Shown: positions 33,739 through 42,551, numbered from the stretch's first letter. The stretch is DNA of 64,000 bases from Actinocatenispora sera (GCF_018324685.1 NZ_AP023354.1:4402001-4466000); one strand, 5' to 3'. Notes: generated by a model from the sequence alone, not told the origin. Numbers and translations: made by a program.

Positions 33739-34725
33739 TCAGGAGCGGTAGGCGTCGGTGGCAAGGGCGAGGGCGCCGTGCAGGGCGCCGTCGGTGCGGA
33801 ACCGGGCCGGAACCAGCTCGGGTGGGAACGGTACGGCGGCGTCGAGGCGGGCGCGCAGCGCGGTGAACAGCGGGGTACCGATGCCGGTGAGGCCGCCGCC
33901 GACGGCGACCCGCTGCGGGTCCACGGCGATGCACAGGTTCACCACGTGCATCGCGAGCTCCGCCAGTACCTCGCCGGCGAGTCGGCGGGCCGGCGGGTCG
34001 GTGCGCGCGAACAGCCGCGCGGCGGTGACCGGCTCACCCAGTACCGCGAGCGCGCGTTCGGCGATGCCGCGGCCGCCGACCGCACGTTCCAGCGGGCTGT
34101 ACCCGTCGGCGGCGGCGCGCGGCTCGTCCGGGGTGCGCAGGTCGTAGCCGAACTCGCCGGCCGCGCCGTGCGCCCCGGCGAGCACGCGGCCGCCGATCGC
34201 GATCGCCGCCGCGACGCCGGTACCGAGGCTGACGAAGACTCCGGGGTCGGCGCCGCGCAGCGCGCCGTGGCGCAGCTCGGCGAGTCCGGCCGCCTTGACG
34301 TCGTTGTCGACCGCGACCCGCGGGGTGCCGAAGCGGTCCGCGAGTTCCTCGGCCAGCCGTACCTGGTGCCAGCCGGAGATGTTGGGAGACAGGGCAACGC
34401 CGTCCGGGCGGATGATTCCGGGGCCGACCGCGCCGACGGCGGTGGCCGGCCCGCCGGCGCGGGACAGCAGTGCGTGCCCGGCGGCGGCGAGCCGGGCCAG
34501 GATCGCCTCGGCGCCGTCCGCCGCGCCGGTCGGTACCACGTCGGTGCCGAGCACGGCACCGTCCACGGTGGACACCGCCAGCGCGATCTTGGTACCGCCG
34601 ATGTCGATGCCGAGCAAGCGGGCGTCGCCGCCAGCACCGGCCGTCCGGGCGTTGTCGCCGTGCGGCAGCCCGGCCTCGCGGCTTTCGCGCGGCGCGGTGG
34701 CTCCGGCCTGCCGTGCCTCGGTCAT
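33739..34725 (-). CDS. ROK family sugar kinase, zinc motif missing
   Basis: 328 residues. A polar N-terminal extension (about 1-35) precedes GIDIGGTKIALAVS (ATP phosphate-binding). NDVKAAGLAEL, FVSLGTGVAAAI and VAVGGGLTG follow as in ROK glucokinases and N-acetylmannosamine kinases; the catalytic Asp is in VAVDND. The usual E-x-G-H and Cys-rich zinc motif is absent: the site reads GEFGYDLRTPDEPRAA, with Tyr in place of His and no cysteines. Likely substrates are GlcNAc, ManNAc or glucose. It lies 152 bp upstream of nagZ on the same strand. Confidence 0.82.
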   Translation of the reverse strand: MTEARQAGATAPRESREAGLPHGDNARTAGAGGDARLLGIDIGGTKIALAVSTVDGAVLGTDVVPTGAADGAEAILARLAAAGHALLSRAGGPATAVGAVGPGIIRPDGVALSPNISGWHQVRLAEELADRFGTPRVAVDNDVKAAGLAELRHGALRGADPGVFVSLGTGVAAAIAIGGRVLAGAHGAAGEFGYDLRTPDEPRAAADGYSPLERAVGGRGIAERALAVLGEPVTAARLFARTDPPARRLAGEVLAELAMHVVNLCIAVDPQRVAVGGGLTGIGTPLFTALRARLDAAVPFPPELVPARFRTDGALHGALALATDAYRS

Positions 34726-34893
34726 GTGCGTACCGCCTCGGTTCGATGGGTCTCGCAAATCCGCCTGGGCCGAACGGCACAGATCAGGAACCCGACGCGG
34801 GGATGGTGGTGGACGGTCCGACCCCGCGCCGCTGGCTCATGGTCGGAATGGTGGCCTGGAATCCGCCGATTCGCCAACGGCGGCGCCGCCGGT

Positions 34894-35217
34894 TCAGTCG
34901 ACCGCCATCTCACCCAGCAGCGACCAGTCGTCCTGGTCCACCGTCGCGTTGACGATGCGTGGGGTCGCGGTCAGGTACGGCGGCAGCGTGCGCTGCGCGG
35001 CGCGAAAGTGCGCCGACTGCACGTGGCTCGCGCCGGCGGCGTCGTCCCGGAACGCCTCCACCAGCACGTACTCGGTCGGGTCGGCCAGGCTGCGGGACCA
35101 CTCGAACCACAGGCAACCCGGCTCGGCCCGGGTCGCCTCGGTGAAGTCGGCGACGATGTCCGGCCAGCGGTCCGCGTCGGCCGGGCGGACCGAGAACTTC
35201 GCCGTGATGAAGATCAT
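34894..35217 (-). CDS. putative quinol monooxygenase (ABM domain)
   Basis: 107 residues, one antibiotic-biosynthesis-monooxygenase domain: IFITAKFSVRPADADRW, EPGCLWFEWSRSLADPTEYVLVEAFRD, and HVQSAHFRAAQ. Length and pattern fit YgiN-like proteins, small dimeric ferredoxin-fold enzymes that oxidise quinols or phenols without cofactors, or act in stress responses. Cytoplasmic. The start ATG 35217 follows AGGAGAAGGCG. It precedes the ROK gene but the 168-bp gap suggests separate transcription. Confidence 0.82.
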   Translation of the reverse strand: MIFITAKFSVRPADADRWPDIVADFTEATRAEPGCLWFEWSRSLADPTEYVLVEAFRDDAAGASHVQSAHFRAAQRTLPPYLTATPRIVNATVDQDDWSLLGEMAVD

Positions 35218-35275
35218 CGCCTTCTCCTGGTGTCGACGGACCGGCTCGTCGTGGCGCGCACGGGTGGGGTCGAGC

Positions 35276-36889
35276 CTACTGGTAGGAGATCATGTCCGGG
35301 CGGGGGCGCTGGGCGAGTGTCTGCGCCGGGGTCAGCATCGGGTGGTCCTTGGTGTAGAAGTTCTTCCAGCCCAGCGCCACCCCGTCCGGCCGGGCGCCGA
35401 CGACTCCGGACCAGGTCTCGTCCTTCAGGCTGGGGCTGCCCTGGCCATCCATGTGGATCAGCAGCGACAGGTTGTCGTGGCCGAGGTCGAGCCGGTCCTC
35501 GTGCCCGATCATCGACAGCTGGAACTGGTGCAGTACCAGCAGCTTCTGCGGCAGCCGGTGCGCGGCGGTCAGCGCGGACAGCCAGTCGCTCACCCGGTTG
35601 ATCTCGCTGGCGTCCACGGTGCCGATCTGCTCCAGCGGCTTCTGCCCGGCCGCGAGCTTCCATTCCGGGTCCAGCGCCAGTCCGACGTACGGCAGCGCCA
35701 GCAGCGACCGGTACCGCTTGGCCTGGTCGAGCAGGTCGGCGCGGCCCGGCTGCAGGTCGAGCACCACGTACATGCCGGCGGCGCCGGCCGCGCGCACCCA
35801 CGGCCGCAGCGACGCCACGCTGGAGGCGGCCGAGTACCGGCCGTCCGGGCCGGGGGAGGCCTGCGCGGTGGTGGCGATGATCTCGAACGTCGGCACCACC
35901 GGTACCCCGCCGGTCCGGTACGGCTTGGCGACCTGCTTGGCCCGGGCGATGCTCCCGGGCAGGTCCTGGGCGCCGAGCGCGCCGAGCACGGCGGTGCCGG
36001 GGTGGCCGTACAGGGCGACGAGCCGGCGGCCCGGGAACATCACCTGGCCGCCGCCGGGCAACTGGCGGCCGGCGACGGCGACCGCCAGTCGCGCGCCGAG
36101 CCGGTCGGCCGGCCCGAAGCCGGTACCGGCGGCGAGCACCGCGGCCGGATCGCGGTGCGCGAGCGCGGCGATCGCGGTGCGGTCCGCGCGCGGATCGTCG
36201 CCGTGGACCGGTACCACGGTGGCGCCGGCGGCCGTCGCGGTCGCGGTGGCCGCGGTGGCGCCGGCCCGGGTGGCCGCGTCGCCGCCGGCGTGCACCAGCA
36301 CGGTGACCCCGGGCAGCCCGCGGGCCGGCCGGGTGGTCGGCACCTCCGCGGGGTCGGTACGCACCGAGGTGGTGTCCGACGCCGACCCCAGCGCCGCGCG
36401 TACGGCACGCTGGGCCGCCGCGTCGACGGTGAGCACGTTCTGCGGGTGCAGCCGGCGCAGTTCGGCGCCGAGCGCGGCGGTGCCGCCGTCGCTCGCCGTG
36501 CCGGCGGGTGACGTGGTGGCCGAGGGGGCGCCGGTGGGTGCGCCGCCCGCGCGGCCGGTACCGGCCGCGCCGCCGGCGACGAGCATCGGCACCCGGCGCT
36601 GCTCGGCCAGGTCGGCGGCGCGGTGCAGCCCCTGCGGGTCGCTCGCCGCGGCGACGATCACCGCGGGCGCCGAGGCGAACAGGTGCCGGCTGACCGCGGC
36701 CGACAGCGTGGCCGGGTCGGGGTCGTCGAGCACGGTCACGGACCGTACCGGTGGGCCGACCTTGGCCGGTGCCGGATCGTTGCCGGCGGCCGGCCCGGTA
36801 CAGCCGGTCAGTGCCGCGGTGAGCAGCACCGTGGCGGCGCCGACCGGCACTGCGTTTCGCCTCTCGGGAGCACGCACGATTCGCCCCAT
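35276..36889 (-). CDS. large lipoprotein with CWB2-like N-terminal domain
   Basis: 537 residues. The signal region ends in the lipobox LTGC near residue 31, so it is anchored outside the membrane. Residues about 50-180 resemble cell-wall-binding repeat 2 (APAVIVAAASDPQGLHRAADL, then VPMLVAGG, then LGAELRRLHPQNVLTVD), interrupted by a Gly/Thr/Ala linker. Residues about 270-530 look like an alpha/beta barrel (YVVLDLQPGRADLLDQA, LPYVGLALDPEWKL, KLLVLHQFQLSMI). I know no characterised enzyme with this layout. The start ATG 36889 has GGAGCGGGA. A longer frame to 36976 is not supported. Confidence 0.72.
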   Translation of the reverse strand: MGRIVRAPERRNAVPVGAATVLLTAALTGCTGPAAGNDPAPAKVGPPVRSVTVLDDPDPATLSAAVSRHLFASAPAVIVAAASDPQGLHRAADLAEQRRVPMLVAGGAAGTGRAGGAPTGAPSATTSPAGTASDGGTAALGAELRRLHPQNVLTVDAAAQRAVRAALGSASDTTSVRTDPAEVPTTRPARGLPGVTVLVHAGGDAATRAGATAATATATAAGATVVPVHGDDPRADRTAIAALAHRDPAAVLAAGTGFGPADRLGARLAVAVAGRQLPGGGQVMFPGRRLVALYGHPGTAVLGALGAQDLPGSIARAKQVAKPYRTGGVPVVPTFEIIATTAQASPGPDGRYSAASSVASLRPWVRAAGAAGMYVVLDLQPGRADLLDQAKRYRSLLALPYVGLALDPEWKLAAGQKPLEQIGTVDASEINRVSDWLSALTAAHRLPQKLLVLHQFQLSMIGHEDRLDLGHDNLSLLIHMDGQGSPSLKDETWSGVVGARPDGVALGWKNFYTKDHPMLTPAQTLAQRPRPDMISYQ

Positions 36890-37045
36890 ATTCCCGCTCC
36901 ATACCGGTATCCGGGTCGACCATATCGGTGCCGTGGTCGTCCGTTGCAGCGCCACACCGACGAGATGCGACCGCACGACGACTGATCGTCAACTTTGGAC
37001 AACGATGCGGCGATGGTGCGGTGACGCCCGGGTACGGAAAGCGGC

Positions 37046-37076
37046 GTGACCGCCGGGCCCGATGCCCGGCGGTCAC
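37046..37076 (-). terminator. hairpin after the GH25 gene
   Basis: GTGACCGCCGGGC (37046-37058) pairs perfectly with GCCCGGCGGTCAC (37064-37076) around a 5-nt loop, 16 bp beyond the lysozyme stop codon on the minus strand. Confidence 0.8.
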
Positions 37077-37092
37077 GAGGTGGTGCGGCGGC

Positions 37093-37839
37093 TCAGTCGT
37101 GGTTGGTGGCGAGTGCCTTGAGCCGGGTCATGCTGCCGTTGAACTTGTCCTGGTCCCCGGGGAACGTGCCGGAGTCGGCGTTCTGCCACATGGTCCAGGT
37201 GGCGGTGCCGGCCGGGATGGACGTCGGCGGGGTGGAGCGGTAGATGGCGATCCAGAACGGGTTCGTCGCAGCGAACGCGCTGGAGTTGCCGGTGCAGGTC
37301 TTCCACCAGTCGAACGTCGTGTAGATCATCGGGTACTTGTCGTACTTGGTGTGGATGTAGTTGGAGAACGACTTGATCCAACTGACCATGCCGGAATGCG
37401 ACAGCCCGTAGCAGGTGCCACCGCTGTAGGGGTTGTACTCGATGTCCAGCGCCGGCGGCAGCGTCTTGCCGTCGGCCGACCAACCGCCGCCGTGGCTGGC
37501 GAAGTACGCCGCCTGGGTGGCGCCGGAGGAGATGTTCGGCCGGGCGAAGTGGTACGCGCCGCGGATGAACCCCGCGTTGTACGAGTTGGTGTAGTTGGTG
37601 TTGAAGTTCGGGTCGCGGTAGCTGGTGCCCTCGGTCGCCTTCATGTAGGCGAACCGCGCGCCCTTGCTGTACTGGCTGGCCCAGTTGATCGAGCCCTGGT
37701 AGTGCGACACGTCGAAGCCGTTGACGTACGTGGCGGCCTGGGCCGGCGTGGCGAGCCCGACGCACGCGGCGCCGGTGGCGAGCACTGCTGCCGCGGCGAC
37801 CGCGGCACGTCCAATGATGCGGGGGATACGGACGATCAT
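37093..37839 (-). CDS. secreted GH25 lysozyme (N-acetylmuramidase)
   Basis: 248 residues. A signal peptide (hydrophobic about 10-30, cleavage after AQA at 36) is followed by a single GH25 barrel beginning GFDVSHYQGSINW, with Asp43. ALDIEYNPY carries Asp132 and Glu134, the conserved acidic residues of the family. No separate cell-wall-binding module is present. These enzymes cleave the MurNAc-GlcNAc bond of peptidoglycan in secreted form. The start ATG 37839 follows GGGAGGTTCTGC. The encoded enzyme may serve growth, spore germination or killing of competitors. Confidence 0.92.
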   Translation of the reverse strand: MIVRIPRIIGRAAVAAAAVLATGAACVGLATPAQAATYVNGFDVSHYQGSINWASQYSKGARFAYMKATEGTSYRDPNFNTNYTNSYNAGFIRGAYHFARPNISSGATQAAYFASHGGGWSADGKTLPPALDIEYNPYSGGTCYGLSHSGMVSWIKSFSNYIHTKYDKYPMIYTTFDWWKTCTGNSSAFAATNPFWIAIYRSTPPTSIPAGTATWTMWQNADSGTFPGDQDKFNGSMTRLKALATNHD

Positions 37840-38040
37840 GCAGAACCTCCCGTAGACGGCAGGCCGGACATGGCCGGCTCGGTCGGCAAAGATTCTCATT
37901 GCCGGCGGAAGGTCTCAAGACCGTTTGAAGGATTCTTCCAGAATATTCTTGGCTCTGTCGTTTTTGTGCCATGCTGCGGGTGCACTCTCGACACCCGCCG
38001 CTGCGCCGCCTCGCGCCGGGCCCGGCGCGAGGCGCACGTT

Positions 38041-38931
38041 TCACCAGCGCCAGGTGGTGGCCGGCGAGCTACGGACGATCGGGTTGCTGGCCTCCGGCGG
38101 CTCGGTCACCGACGACACCGCCACCCGGCCCGGCCCGATCAGCCGCAACCACACGTTCCGGTAGCTGTAGCTGCGGGTCCAGAAGCCACCGTCGCTGCGC
38201 GGGTACTCCAGGTGCAGGTGCGTCTGCACCGACAGGTCGCGGTAGAGCAGCGCGGACGGCTGGATCAGCAGCGGCTGGTTCGGCGCCAGGTCGCGGATGA
38301 ACGTGTTGCCCGGCGAGTGCAGCAGCAGCAGGCCCGGCGAGTCGCGGGCGGTGAACACGTCGCCGAACATGCCGATCGGGTAGTGCGTCTCGGTCTCGTC
38401 GCCGTTGCGGGTGCGAAACCAGATGCCGGTGTTTTGCCAGTCGTAGGTCACGTTGCCGGTTGCGGCGACGAACCGGTGCTCCCGGGTCCAGATCGCCTGG
38501 CCGTGCTCCAGCGGCAGGCAGACCAGGTCGCCGGCGTGGTTGTCCGACAGCGCGATGTGCCCCGGCCCGCGGCCGGTGATCATGAACAGCGGCAGCCCGG
38601 ACATGACCCGTTTCCAGCCGCCGGACAGTCCCATCGAGGACAGCCGGGCCTGCGGATCGGTCCACAGCAGCGAGTGGTGCGAGAAGTAGATCGACTCCTC
38701 GCCGGCCAGCGCGAAGTCGGCGACTGGGACCTGCGTCCCCTCGACCTGCACGTACGACTGGCCGAACTGGATGCGCGCCATGTCGGTGATCGGCTCCTGG
38801 CGCTGCCAGCCGGACCGGGTGACCGCGGCGGTGACGTCCACCGGCGCGCCGCAGCGCGGGCACGACACCCCGGTCGGGTCGCTGGAGTGCCGGCAGTACC
38901 GGCAGGTGTAGTGGTGCGTGGGTGCGGTCAT
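38041..38931 (-). CDS. AIM24 family protein with zinc ribbon (second of pair)
   Basis: 296 residues. Residues 8-30 form a zinc ribbon (CRYCRHSS ... CPRCGAP). The rest is the AIM24/TerD-independent beta-helix domain: VEGTQVPVADFALAGEESIYF, LLWTDPQARLSSM, GGWKRVMSGLPLFMI, GRGPGHIALSDNHAGDLVCLPL, and GMFGDVFTARDSPGLLLLHSPGN. AIM24 proteins form trimeric barrels; their bacterial role is unknown. It starts 7 bp after the related upstream gene, so the two are cotranscribed and may form a hetero-oligomer. Confidence 0.83.
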   Translation of the reverse strand: MTAPTHHYTCRYCRHSSDPTGVSCPRCGAPVDVTAAVTRSGWQRQEPITDMARIQFGQSYVQVEGTQVPVADFALAGEESIYFSHHSLLWTDPQARLSSMGLSGGWKRVMSGLPLFMITGRGPGHIALSDNHAGDLVCLPLEHGQAIWTREHRFVAATGNVTYDWQNTGIWFRTRNGDETETHYPIGMFGDVFTARDSPGLLLLHSPGNTFIRDLAPNQPLLIQPSALLYRDLSVQTHLHLEYPRSDGGFWTRSYSYRNVWLRLIGPGRVAVSSVTEPPEASNPIVRSSPATTWRW

Positions 38932-38938
38932 CGGCGGC

Positions 38939-39733
38939 TCACCCGGTCTTGTGGTGCACGTACATCGACTGGATGCCGACCCGGCCCGGGCCGGTCATCT
39001 CGGCCAGGTACATCCTGCGCATCAGGCCGACCTTGAGCTCCTGCTGCACCGCCTGCATCTGCACGCTGGCGTCCTTGTACAGGAAGCCGCCCGGCTCGAC
39101 CAGGATCTTCTCGCCCGGCCGCAGCATCCGCTCCATCACGTTGCCGTTGCCGTGCAGCATCAGGATGCCCGGCGCCGGGCCGGTGACGAACCGGTCCAGG
39201 TACATGCCGTTGCCGCCGTGCAGGATGTTCGCCAGGCCCTTGATCCGGATGAACGAGTAGCCCACCGACCCGGCCGCCAGCAGGAACGCGTGCTCCCGCA
39301 CGTCGAGCTCGATGCCCGGCGGCATCGGCAGCACGACCAGCTCGCCCGGCGCGTCCCGGGAGAACGCCACCCGGCCCGGCCCGCTCGCCACCGACAGCAC
39401 GAACGGCATCCCGCCGAGCATCCGCCGAAACCCGCCGCCGGTCTGCATCGCCGACAGCGGTACGCCCTCGTCCTTCCACAGCATCACCTGATGCTCGAAG
39501 TACACCCAGTCGTTGGGGGCGAGGGCGAGCTCGGCCACCGGCACCAGCTCGCCCTCGACCTGGCAGACGCTGCCGGAGAACCGGAACTCGGTCATGTCGC
39601 GCAGCCGCGGCGCCTCCCGCCAACCGGAGTCGCTGACCTTGTTGCGGACATCCAGCGGCGCGCCGCAGGTCTGGCACGTCGTGGCGCCCGGCGGGTTCTG
39701 CACCCGACACCACTCGCATGCGATGCGATCCAC
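38939..39733 (-). CDS. AIM24 family protein with zinc ribbon (first of pair)
   Basis: 264 residues with the same layout as its downstream neighbour: zinc ribbon CEWCRVQN ... CQTCGAP at about 6-26, then an AIM24 domain (VEGELVPVAELALAPNDWVYF, GGFRRMLGGMPFVLSV, GPGRVAFSRDAPGELVVLPM, GNGNVMERMLRPGEKILVEPG). Shared order and motifs but low identity indicate an old duplication. The start is GTG 39733 with GGAGGCAGC upstream; the frame extends far upstream but reads as non-coding there. Likely cytoplasmic, possibly membrane-associated. Function unknown. Confidence 0.82.
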   Translation of the reverse strand: MDRIACEWCRVQNPPGATTCQTCGAPLDVRNKVSDSGWREAPRLRDMTEFRFSGSVCQVEGELVPVAELALAPNDWVYFEHQVMLWKDEGVPLSAMQTGGGFRRMLGGMPFVLSVASGPGRVAFSRDAPGELVVLPMPPGIELDVREHAFLLAAGSVGYSFIRIKGLANILHGGNGMYLDRFVTGPAPGILMLHGNGNVMERMLRPGEKILVEPGGFLYKDASVQMQAVQQELKVGLMRRMYLAEMTGPGRVGIQSMYVHHKTG

Positions 39734-39877
39734 CCCGGCTGCCTCCGTCCCGCCCCCCACGGGGCCGGGTCGAAGGTAACAACCGCCGGCGACCCCCTTC
39801 CCGGCGCCCGCGCAACGGGTCGGACCGGCGGTCAAACCGAGGCCCGGTGACGACCTCTCGGTGCCCGGCACCTCCAG

Positions 39878-39909
39878 GTTTCCGGGCGCCCGCGGGCACC
39901 CGGAAACCG
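39878..39909. promoter_or_regulatory. inverted repeat between AIM24 and receiver-domain genes
   Basis: GGTTTCCGGG (39878-39887) pairs with CCCGGAAACC (39900-39909) around a 12-nt loop. It lies in the 270-bp divergent gap, about 95 bp before the receiver gene start and 145 bp before the AIM24 operon. It may be an operator or a transcript hairpin. Confidence 0.4.
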
Positions 39910-40003
39910 AACGGCGCCCGGTCGGGTCCCGGTTGCTCGCGGGGCCGGGAAACTCCGGATAGCAGGGATGCGCCGGCCGGGTACCCGGCGGCAACCTGGG
40001 GTG

Positions 40004-40357
40004 ATGGCTGTGCGTTGCGTACTGGTGGACGACAACGTGCCGTTCCTGCGCTCCGCGGCCGGTCTGCTCAACCGTCAGGGCATCGACGTGGTGGCTGTCG
40101 CCGCCGACGGCGCCGCGGCGCTGGCCGTCGTCACCCGGGTACGGCCGGACGTGGTCCTGGTGGATGTCGATCTCGGCACCGAGAGCGGGTTCGCGGTGGC
40201 CCGGCAGCTCGACCGGGCGGCCCCCCGGCCAGCGGTGATCATGATGTCCAACCATGCGGCGGCGGACTTCGCCGAGCTGGTCGAGGCCGGGCCTGGGCTC
40301 GGATTCGTGGAGAAACCGGAGCTGTCCGGGGACGCGATCCGCGCGCTGCTGTCGTGA
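40004..40357 (+). CDS. single-domain response regulator receiver
   Basis: 117 residues, only a receiver domain. VLVDDNVPFLRSAAGLL gives the acidic pair (Asp9, Asp10), VVLVDVDLGTESGFAVARQL the phosphorylated Asp, IMMSNHA the conserved Ser/Thr switch position and GFVEKPEL the Lys. There is no output domain, so it must act by protein contact or as a phosphate sink. It is convergent with a LuxR-type response regulator that sits beside a histidine kinase, its likely partner. ATG 40004 follows CTGGGGTG. Confidence 0.82.
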   Translation: MAVRCVLVDDNVPFLRSAAGLLNRQGIDVVAVAADGAAALAVVTRVRPDVVLVDVDLGTESGFAVARQLDRAAPRPAVIMMSNHAAADFAELVEAGPGLGFVEKPELSGDAIRALLS

Positions 40358-40367
40358 GGCGGCCGGC

Positions 40368-41048
40368 TCAGCGCGACTCCAGGTACGTGATGACGGCGAG
40401 GACCCGGCGGTGGTCGTCGTCGGTCTCCGCCAGGTTCAGCTTGCCGAAGATGCTGCGGACGTGCTTCTCCACCGTGCCCTCGCTGATCCAGAGCTGGTGG
40501 GCGATGCCGGCGTTGGAGCGCCCCTCGGCCATCGACATCAGGACCTCGCGCTCCCGGGCGGTCAGCTCGGCGAGCCGGTCGGTACGGCGGCGGGCGGTCA
40601 CCAGTTCCTGCACCACGGCCGGATCCACCACCGAGGCGCCACCCACCAATCGGTGCAGAGTTTCGACGAATTCGCCGACGTCGGTGACCCTGCTTTTGAG
40701 CAGATAGCCGACGCCTTGTCCGCCGACGAGAAGGTCGATCGCGTGGCTGACCTCGGCATACGCTGACAGTACGAGGACGCTGACGTGTGGGAACTCGCGG
40801 CGGATGGCCCGGGCGGCGTCCAGGCCTTCGGTCGTGTGCGTGGGGGGCATCCGAATGTCGGTGATGATCAGATCCGGAGCGCCGGACCGGACCCGCTCCA
40901 GCAGCCGGTCGCCGTCGGCGACCTGCGCGACCACGTCGAAGCCGGACCGGGTGAGCAGGCTGGCGATGCTTTCCCGCAGCAGCACGTCGTCGTCGGCGAG
41001 CACCACCCGGGGTGTCTCGGGGTGCCGCGACGTGGGTTGCGCGGTCAC
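40368..41048 (-). CDS. NarL/LuxR-type response regulator
   Basis: 226 residues. The receiver domain (about 12-130) has VVLADDDVLLRESIASLL, DLIITDIRMPP (phospho-Asp), LVLSAYAE and YLLKSRV (Lys). The C-terminal LuxR helix-turn-helix is LTAREREVLMSMAEGRSNAGIAHQL and SEGTVEKHVRSIFGKLNL. It would be phosphorylated by the divergent histidine kinase starting at 41136, and the 87-bp gap holds both promoters. GTG 41048 is chosen over GTG 41057 because of AGGGG spacing. Target genes are not evident. Confidence 0.9.
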   Translation of the reverse strand: MTAQPTSRHPETPRVVLADDDVLLRESIASLLTRSGFDVVAQVADGDRLLERVRSGAPDLIITDIRMPPTHTTEGLDAARAIRREFPHVSVLVLSAYAEVSHAIDLLVGGQGVGYLLKSRVTDVGEFVETLHRLVGGASVVDPAVVQELVTARRRTDRLAELTAREREVLMSMAEGRSNAGIAHQLWISEGTVEKHVRSIFGKLNLAETDDDHRRVLAVITYLESR

Positions 41049-41135
41049 TGCACGCACCCCTGCGACGCTAGCGGGGGATCGGCGCGGTCGCCGTCGGCCG
41101 AACCGGCACTTCCCGGTCGGCCCAGGGTGGAGCTG

Positions 41136-42551
41136 ATGCAGGGCGGTCTCGGGCGGCGGATCACGGCGGCCAGCGCGATGCTGGCGGGCGTGATCGGCGG
41201 GGTGTTCGCCGCGCTGGCGTTCGCCGTCGCGGAGGAGCGCGAGACCTCCCGCCTCGCCCTGCACTCCCAGCAGGCCCTGGCGACCGCGAACCAGCTGGAA
41301 CGGCTACTGGTCGACATCGAGACCGGCGAGCGCGGCTACCTGCTCACCGGCCAGGACAAATACCTCGAACCGTGGCGTGCGGCCCGGGCCGAGGTCCCGG
41401 TCGTCGGCCAACAGCTGGAACGCTCGTCGATCACACCGGAGCAGCACCGCCGGGCGGACCGCATCGTCCGCAGCGTCGAGTCGTACATCACCGACCACTC
41501 GGAGCCGGTGGTGGCGCAGGCGCGGGCGGGGGGCCCCAGCGCCCGCAGCCCCGCCACCTTCGACAACGGCAAGCGCCGCATCGACGGCGCCCGCGCCCAG
41601 TTCACCGAGTTCGCCACGGCGGAGCGGCAACTCAGCGCCGCGCGGGCGACCGAGTCGGCGCGGACGTTTCGCTGGCTGGTCGGCGGCGGGATCGCCGGGG
41701 CCACCGGCTCGGTGCTGTTGATCGGGGTCTTCGCCGGCTACCTGATGCGGTTCATCGTGGCACCGGTGCGGCAGGCCGCCGAGATGTCCGGCCGGCTCGC
41801 CGCGGGTGACCTCGGCGTCCGGATGCCTGCGCAGGGCATCGGCGAGATCGGCGTACTTTCCCGCTCGTTCAACGCGATGGGCCGGTCGCTGCAGCAGCAC
41901 CGCGCCGAGCTGATCGCCTCCCGGGCCCGGGTCGTCGCCGCCACCGACCGGGCCCGGTACCGGATCGAACGCGACCTGCACGACGGGGTGCAGCAGCGGC
42001 TCGTGGCGCTGACCCTGGACGTCCGGGTGATCGAGGCCGACCTGCCGGCCGGCGCCGAACCGGTACGCCGGGACCTGCGGGCCATCGCCACCGGCCTCAA
42101 CGAGGCGCTGGACGAGCTGCGGGAGGTCTCCCGCGGGATCCACCCGGCGATCCTCACCGAGGCCGGCCTGCCCGCGGCGCTGCGCGCGCTGGCCCGCCGG
42201 TCCGGTCTCGCGGTCGAGCTGGACGCCCACGTCCCGGGCCGGCTGGCGGACCCGGTCGAGATCGCGGTCTACTACCTCGTCGCCGAGGCGCTGACCAACG
42301 TCGCCAAGCACGCCGACGCCACCGTGGTACGGGTCGAGATCGAGGCCGATCCGCGCGAGCTGCGGCTGGTGATCCGGGACGACGGTGTCGGTGGCGCCAC
42401 GCCGGCGCGCGGGTCCGGGCTGATCGGTCTCACCGACCGGGTCGAGGCGCTGGGCGGCACGCTGCGGCTCACCAGTCCGCCCGGTGCCGGTACCGAACTC
42501 GCCGTGATCCTCCCGATCACCGACGACCCCCCTGGTAGCCGGCAGTCGTAG
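41136..42551 (+). CDS. CHASE3-HAMP histidine kinase (HisKA_3 type)
   Basis: 471 residues. A first membrane helix (about 10-30) is followed by an extracellular CHASE3 domain (TANQLERLLVDIETGERGYLLTG and helices to about 175), a second helix (about 182-205), HAMP (VAPVRQAAEMSGRLAAGDLGVRM), the HisKA_3 dimerisation helix with phospho-His in RIERDLHDGVQQRLVAL, and an ATPase domain (EALTNVAKHADA, RDDGVGG, GSGLIGLTDRVEALGG). It senses an unknown signal, probably from outside or within the membrane, and phosphorylates the divergent NarL-type regulator. Confidence 0.92.
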   Translation: MQGGLGRRITAASAMLAGVIGGVFAALAFAVAEERETSRLALHSQQALATANQLERLLVDIETGERGYLLTGQDKYLEPWRAARAEVPVVGQQLERSSITPEQHRRADRIVRSVESYITDHSEPVVAQARAGGPSARSPATFDNGKRRIDGARAQFTEFATAERQLSAARATESARTFRWLVGGGIAGATGSVLLIGVFAGYLMRFIVAPVRQAAEMSGRLAAGDLGVRMPAQGIGEIGVLSRSFNAMGRSLQQHRAELIASRARVVAATDRARYRIERDLHDGVQQRLVALTLDVRVIEADLPAGAEPVRRDLRAIATGLNEALDELREVSRGIHPAILTEAGLPAALRALARRSGLAVELDAHVPGRLADPVEIAVYYLVAEALTNVAKHADATVVRVEIEADPRELRLVIRDDGVGGATPARGSGLIGLTDRVEALGGTLRLTSPPGAGTELAVILPITDDPPGSRQS

